DNA of 64,000 bases, from NCBI RefSeq assembly GCF_003788635.1, contig NZ_AYKH01000008.1, forward strand, positions 1-64,000, given 5' to 3'. Positions 61,978-64,000 of the stretch are shown here, piece after piece. This stretch comes from Salinisphaera orenii subsp. orenii MK-B5 (GTDB lineage: Bacteria > Pseudomonadota > Gammaproteobacteria > Nevskiales > Salinisphaeraceae). The translations under genes were made by a program, and so were the position numbers. Numbering within the stretch: the stretch's first letter is position 1; each line of letters starts with the position of its first letter. The notes below the pieces were generated by a model. The model saw only the letters and a list, made by a program, of their open reading frames with translations, was not told where the DNA came from and made no database searches.

Positions 61978-63144
61978 ATGGCCGCACTCGACTGGCGCGA
62001 GACCCTCGCCGAGCTTGTCGCGCATCGCACCGTGAGCAGCGGCGATCCGGCGCTGGACTGCGGCAATCGCGCGGCGATCGAAGCCCTGGCCGACCGTCTC
62101 GACGCGCTCGGCTTCGACTGCGTCATCACGCCGCTGGCCGGGCGCGCGGACAAGGTCAATCTGGTAGCCCGGCTGGGCGACGCCGACCGCGCCGCGGAGG
62201 CCGGGCTGGTCTTTGCCGGCCACATGGACACCGTGCCCTGCGATGCCGAGGGCTGGGACTCCGATCCGTTCACGCTCAGTGAGCGCGGCGGCCGTCTTTA
62301 TGGCCTGGGCAGCTGCGACATGAAGGGCTTCATCGCCCTGGCCGCCGGCGTGGCCGCCGAATACGCCGACACCGCGCTGGCCGCGCCGCTGACGCTGCTG
62401 GTCTCCGCCGACGAGGAATGCGGCATGGACGGGGCCCGCGCCCTGCTCGAGGCCGGCGTGTCGCCGGGACGCTACTGCGTGATCGGCGAGCCGACCGGCC
62501 TGGTGCCGATCCGCCGCCACAAGGGCATCCTCATGGAGCGCATCGAGACCCTCGGCGCCTCCGGGCATTCCAGCAATCCGGCGCTCGGCGCCAACGCCAT
62601 CGACGGCATGCATCTGGCGATCGCCGCGCTTCGTGCGCTGCGCGAGGAGTTGATCGAACGGGCGCCGGCGATCGGCTACCCGGTGCCCCACGCCACCCTC
62701 AACCTGGGCGCCATCGCCGGCGGCGACAACGCCAACCGGATCCCCGCCCGCTGCCGGCTCGACGTCGACCTGCGCTTTCTGCCAGGCATGACCATCGGCG
62801 CCCTGCGCGACGAGCTGCGCGAGCGGGTGACGGCCGCGCTCGCCGGCCACGACTGCGAGGTGCGCTTCACCGAGCTGTTCGAGGGCACGCCCGCCTTCGA
62901 GACCGAGGCCGACTCGCGCCTCGTGGCCGCCTGCGAGGCATTGACCGGTCGCAGCGCCGAGGCCGTGGACTTCGGCACCGAAGGCGCCTTCTACAACCGG
63001 CTCGGCATGGACAGCGTGATTCTCGGCCCCGGCGACATCCGCTGCGCCCACCAGCCGAACGAACATCTCGACCTCGACCGCATCGAGCCCATGCAGCGGA
63101 TCCTGCGCGGGCTGGTCGAGCAATTCTGCCGGTCCTCGACGTAA
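61978..63144 (+). CDS. argE: acetylornithine deacetylase
   Basis: The product is 388 residues of the M20 family. The metal ligands are visible: GHMDTVP near 81-87, GRLYGLGSCDMKG near 103-115, and ADEECGMDGA. It removes the acetyl group from N-acetylornithine in arginine synthesis. The ATG has GGAGAAG seven bases upstream. A TATAAC element at 61926-61931 may be the -10 of its promoter, but no -35 is clear. Together with argA three hundred bases downstream it supports a linear ArgE pathway. The M20 gene at the left edge is a different member. Confidence 0.93.
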   Translation: MAALDWRETLAELVAHRTVSSGDPALDCGNRAAIEALADRLDALGFDCVITPLAGRADKVNLVARLGDADRAAEAGLVFAGHMDTVPCDAEGWDSDPFTLSERGGRLYGLGSCDMKGFIALAAGVAAEYADTALAAPLTLLVSADEECGMDGARALLEAGVSPGRYCVIGEPTGLVPIRRHKGILMERIETLGASGHSSNPALGANAIDGMHLAIAALRALREELIERAPAIGYPVPHATLNLGAIAGGDNANRIPARCRLDVDLRFLPGMTIGALRDELRERVTAALAGHDCEVRFTELFEGTPAFETEADSRLVAACEALTGRSAEAVDFGTEGAFYNRLGMDSVILGPGDIRCAHQPNEHLDLDRIEPMQRILRGLVEQFCRSST

Positions 63145-63148
63145 GCCC

Positions 63149-63661
63149 ATGACCCGATCCCGCACGACCGCCCCCGTGATTCGCGCCTTCGAGGACGCCG
63201 ACTGGCCCGGCCTCTGGTCGATCCTGGAACCGGTCTTCCGGGCCGGCGAGACCTACTGCATCGACCCCGCGATCGACGAGGCCGCGGCCCGGGCCTACTG
63301 GATCGACGCGCCGGCGGCGACCTTCGTGGCCGTCGGCGACGACGGCATGCCGCTGGGCAGCTACTATCTGAAGGCCAACCAGCCGCCGCCGGGCGCCCAC
63401 GTGGCCAACTGCGGCTACGTCGTCGGTCCCGCGGCGCGGGGGCGCGGCGTGGCGTCGGCGATGTGCGAGCACTCGCAGGCCACGGCCCGCGCGCACGGCT
63501 TCGCCGCGATGCAATACAATTTCGTGGTTTCGACCAACACCGGTGCCATCCGGCTCTGGCAGCGGCACGGCTTCGCCATCGTCGGCACCCTGCCCGCGGC
63601 CTTCGACCACCCGCGGGCCGGCCGGGTGGATGCCCACGTGATGCACAAGCCGCTCAGCTGA
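63149..63661 (+). CDS. GNAT-family N-acetyltransferase
   Basis: The product is 170 residues with the acetyl-CoA-binding ARGRGVASAMCEH motif (about 96-108) and the C-terminal NTGAIRLWQRHGFAIVGT of the family. It lies 4 bases after argE and 25 bases before argA, so it is in the same transcript. The substrate is unknown; the arginine context does not define it. Confidence 0.9.
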   Translation: MTRSRTTAPVIRAFEDADWPGLWSILEPVFRAGETYCIDPAIDEAAARAYWIDAPAATFVAVGDDGMPLGSYYLKANQPPPGAHVANCGYVVGPAARGRGVASAMCEHSQATARAHGFAAMQYNFVVSTNTGAIRLWQRHGFAIVGTLPAAFDHPRAGRVDAHVMHKPLS

Positions 63662-63686
63662 CCGGCCACGGCGACGAACCGCGCTC

Positions 63687-64000
63687 ATGACCCCAGCCGA
63701 CCCCACGCCCACGAACGCGCCCGCCGACGGCGGCCCGGCCAACGGCCTCGTCGCCGCCCTGCGCGCGAGCGCGCCCTATGTGCACGCGCACCGTGAGCGC
63801 ACCTTCGTCATCCACCTGCCGGGCGAAGCGGCGGCCTCGCCGGCGTTCGCGGATCTCGTCTACGACATCGCCCTGCTCGCCAGCCTCGGCGTGCGTCTGG
63901 TGATCGTGTTCGGCGCGCGCCCGCAGATCGACACCGCACTCGCGCAGGCCGGCATCGCCAGCCGTTTCGTCGACGGCGTCCGGGTGACCGACGCCGCCGC
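63687..64000 (+). CDS. argA: N-acetylglutamate synthase, N-terminal part only
   Basis: The frame is open from the ATG at 63687 to the window end, giving 104 residues. After a 20-residue Pro/Ala-rich lead it matches the amino acid kinase-like domain of ArgA: SAPYVHAHRERTFVIHL, IALLASLGVRLVIVFGARPQID and FVDGVRVTD. ArgA makes N-acetylglutamate, the first step of arginine synthesis. The GNAT catalytic half lies beyond the edge. Confidence 0.9.
   Translation, partial: MTPADPTPTNAPADGGPANGLVAALRASAPYVHAHRERTFVIHLPGEAAASPAFADLVYDIALLASLGVRLVIVFGARPQIDTALAQAGIASRFVDGVRVTDAA

Overview
The window comes from the chromosome of a high-GC, Gram-negative bacterium, almost certainly a gammaproteobacterium. 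The evidence is conserved gene order: rhlB divergent from trxA-rho; ponA divergent from pilMNOPQ followed by aroK-aroB and gltBD; lgt-thyA-folA; ygfB-pepP-ubiH-ubiI next to the glycine cleavage genes; and argE near argA. Most genes are about two thirds GC and use G/C-ending codons. A Salinisphaera-like or similar marine/halophilic lineage would fit, but that is a guess. I see no tRNA, rRNA, CRISPR array, insertion sequence or integrase.

Layout. 1-8647 (minus): a cyanophycin operon, cphB-cphA-iadA, followed by an unassigned ATP-grasp ligase, a CocE-type serine hydrolase and an M20 peptidase that runs off the left edge. 8991-12682: yicC, then divergent rph-rdgB-hemW and a small CPXCG zinc protein. 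12803-15404: short malic enzyme and citrate synthase. 15481-18980: pqiABC, lipid transport across the envelope. 19066-23516: rho and trxA (minus), rhlB and cysQ (plus). 23780-28724 (minus): universal stress protein, drug-efflux MFS, an unknown protein and penicillin-binding protein 1A. 28957-33932: type IV pilus alignment and secretin operon pilMNOPQ. 33981-35744: an Ig-like lipoprotein placed between pilQ and aroK. 35807-43703: aroK, aroB, gltB, gltD. 44035-49856 (minus): sirtuin, HAD phosphatase, acyl-CoA-binding protein, folA, thyA, lgt, an acetyltransferase and a PfkB kinase. 49914-55254 (minus): glycine cleavage genes with split GcvP, an inserted thiol peroxidase and a tandem glycine riboswitch in front. 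55326-59800 (minus): ubiI, ubiH, pepP, ygfB. 59847-61863 (minus): an intramembrane protease next to a secreted metalloprotease with a C-terminal sorting signal, and a small exported protein. 61978-64000 (plus): argE, an acetyltransferase and the start of argA.

How the genes work together. Nitrogen and arginine metabolism recur: cyanophycin (Asp/Arg polymer) synthesis and breakdown, glutamate synthase, glycine cleavage, and argE/argA. Envelope functions (PBP1A, PilMNOPQ, PqiABC, Lgt) form the second theme.

The three places most worth attention are: (a) the cyanophycin operon with three enzymes whose role there is not established; (b) an abrupt low-GC segment, about 33330-35850, that covers the 3' third of pilQ and the whole Ig-like lipoprotein and looks like a recombination import; (c) the intramembrane protease and sorting-tag metalloprotease pair.
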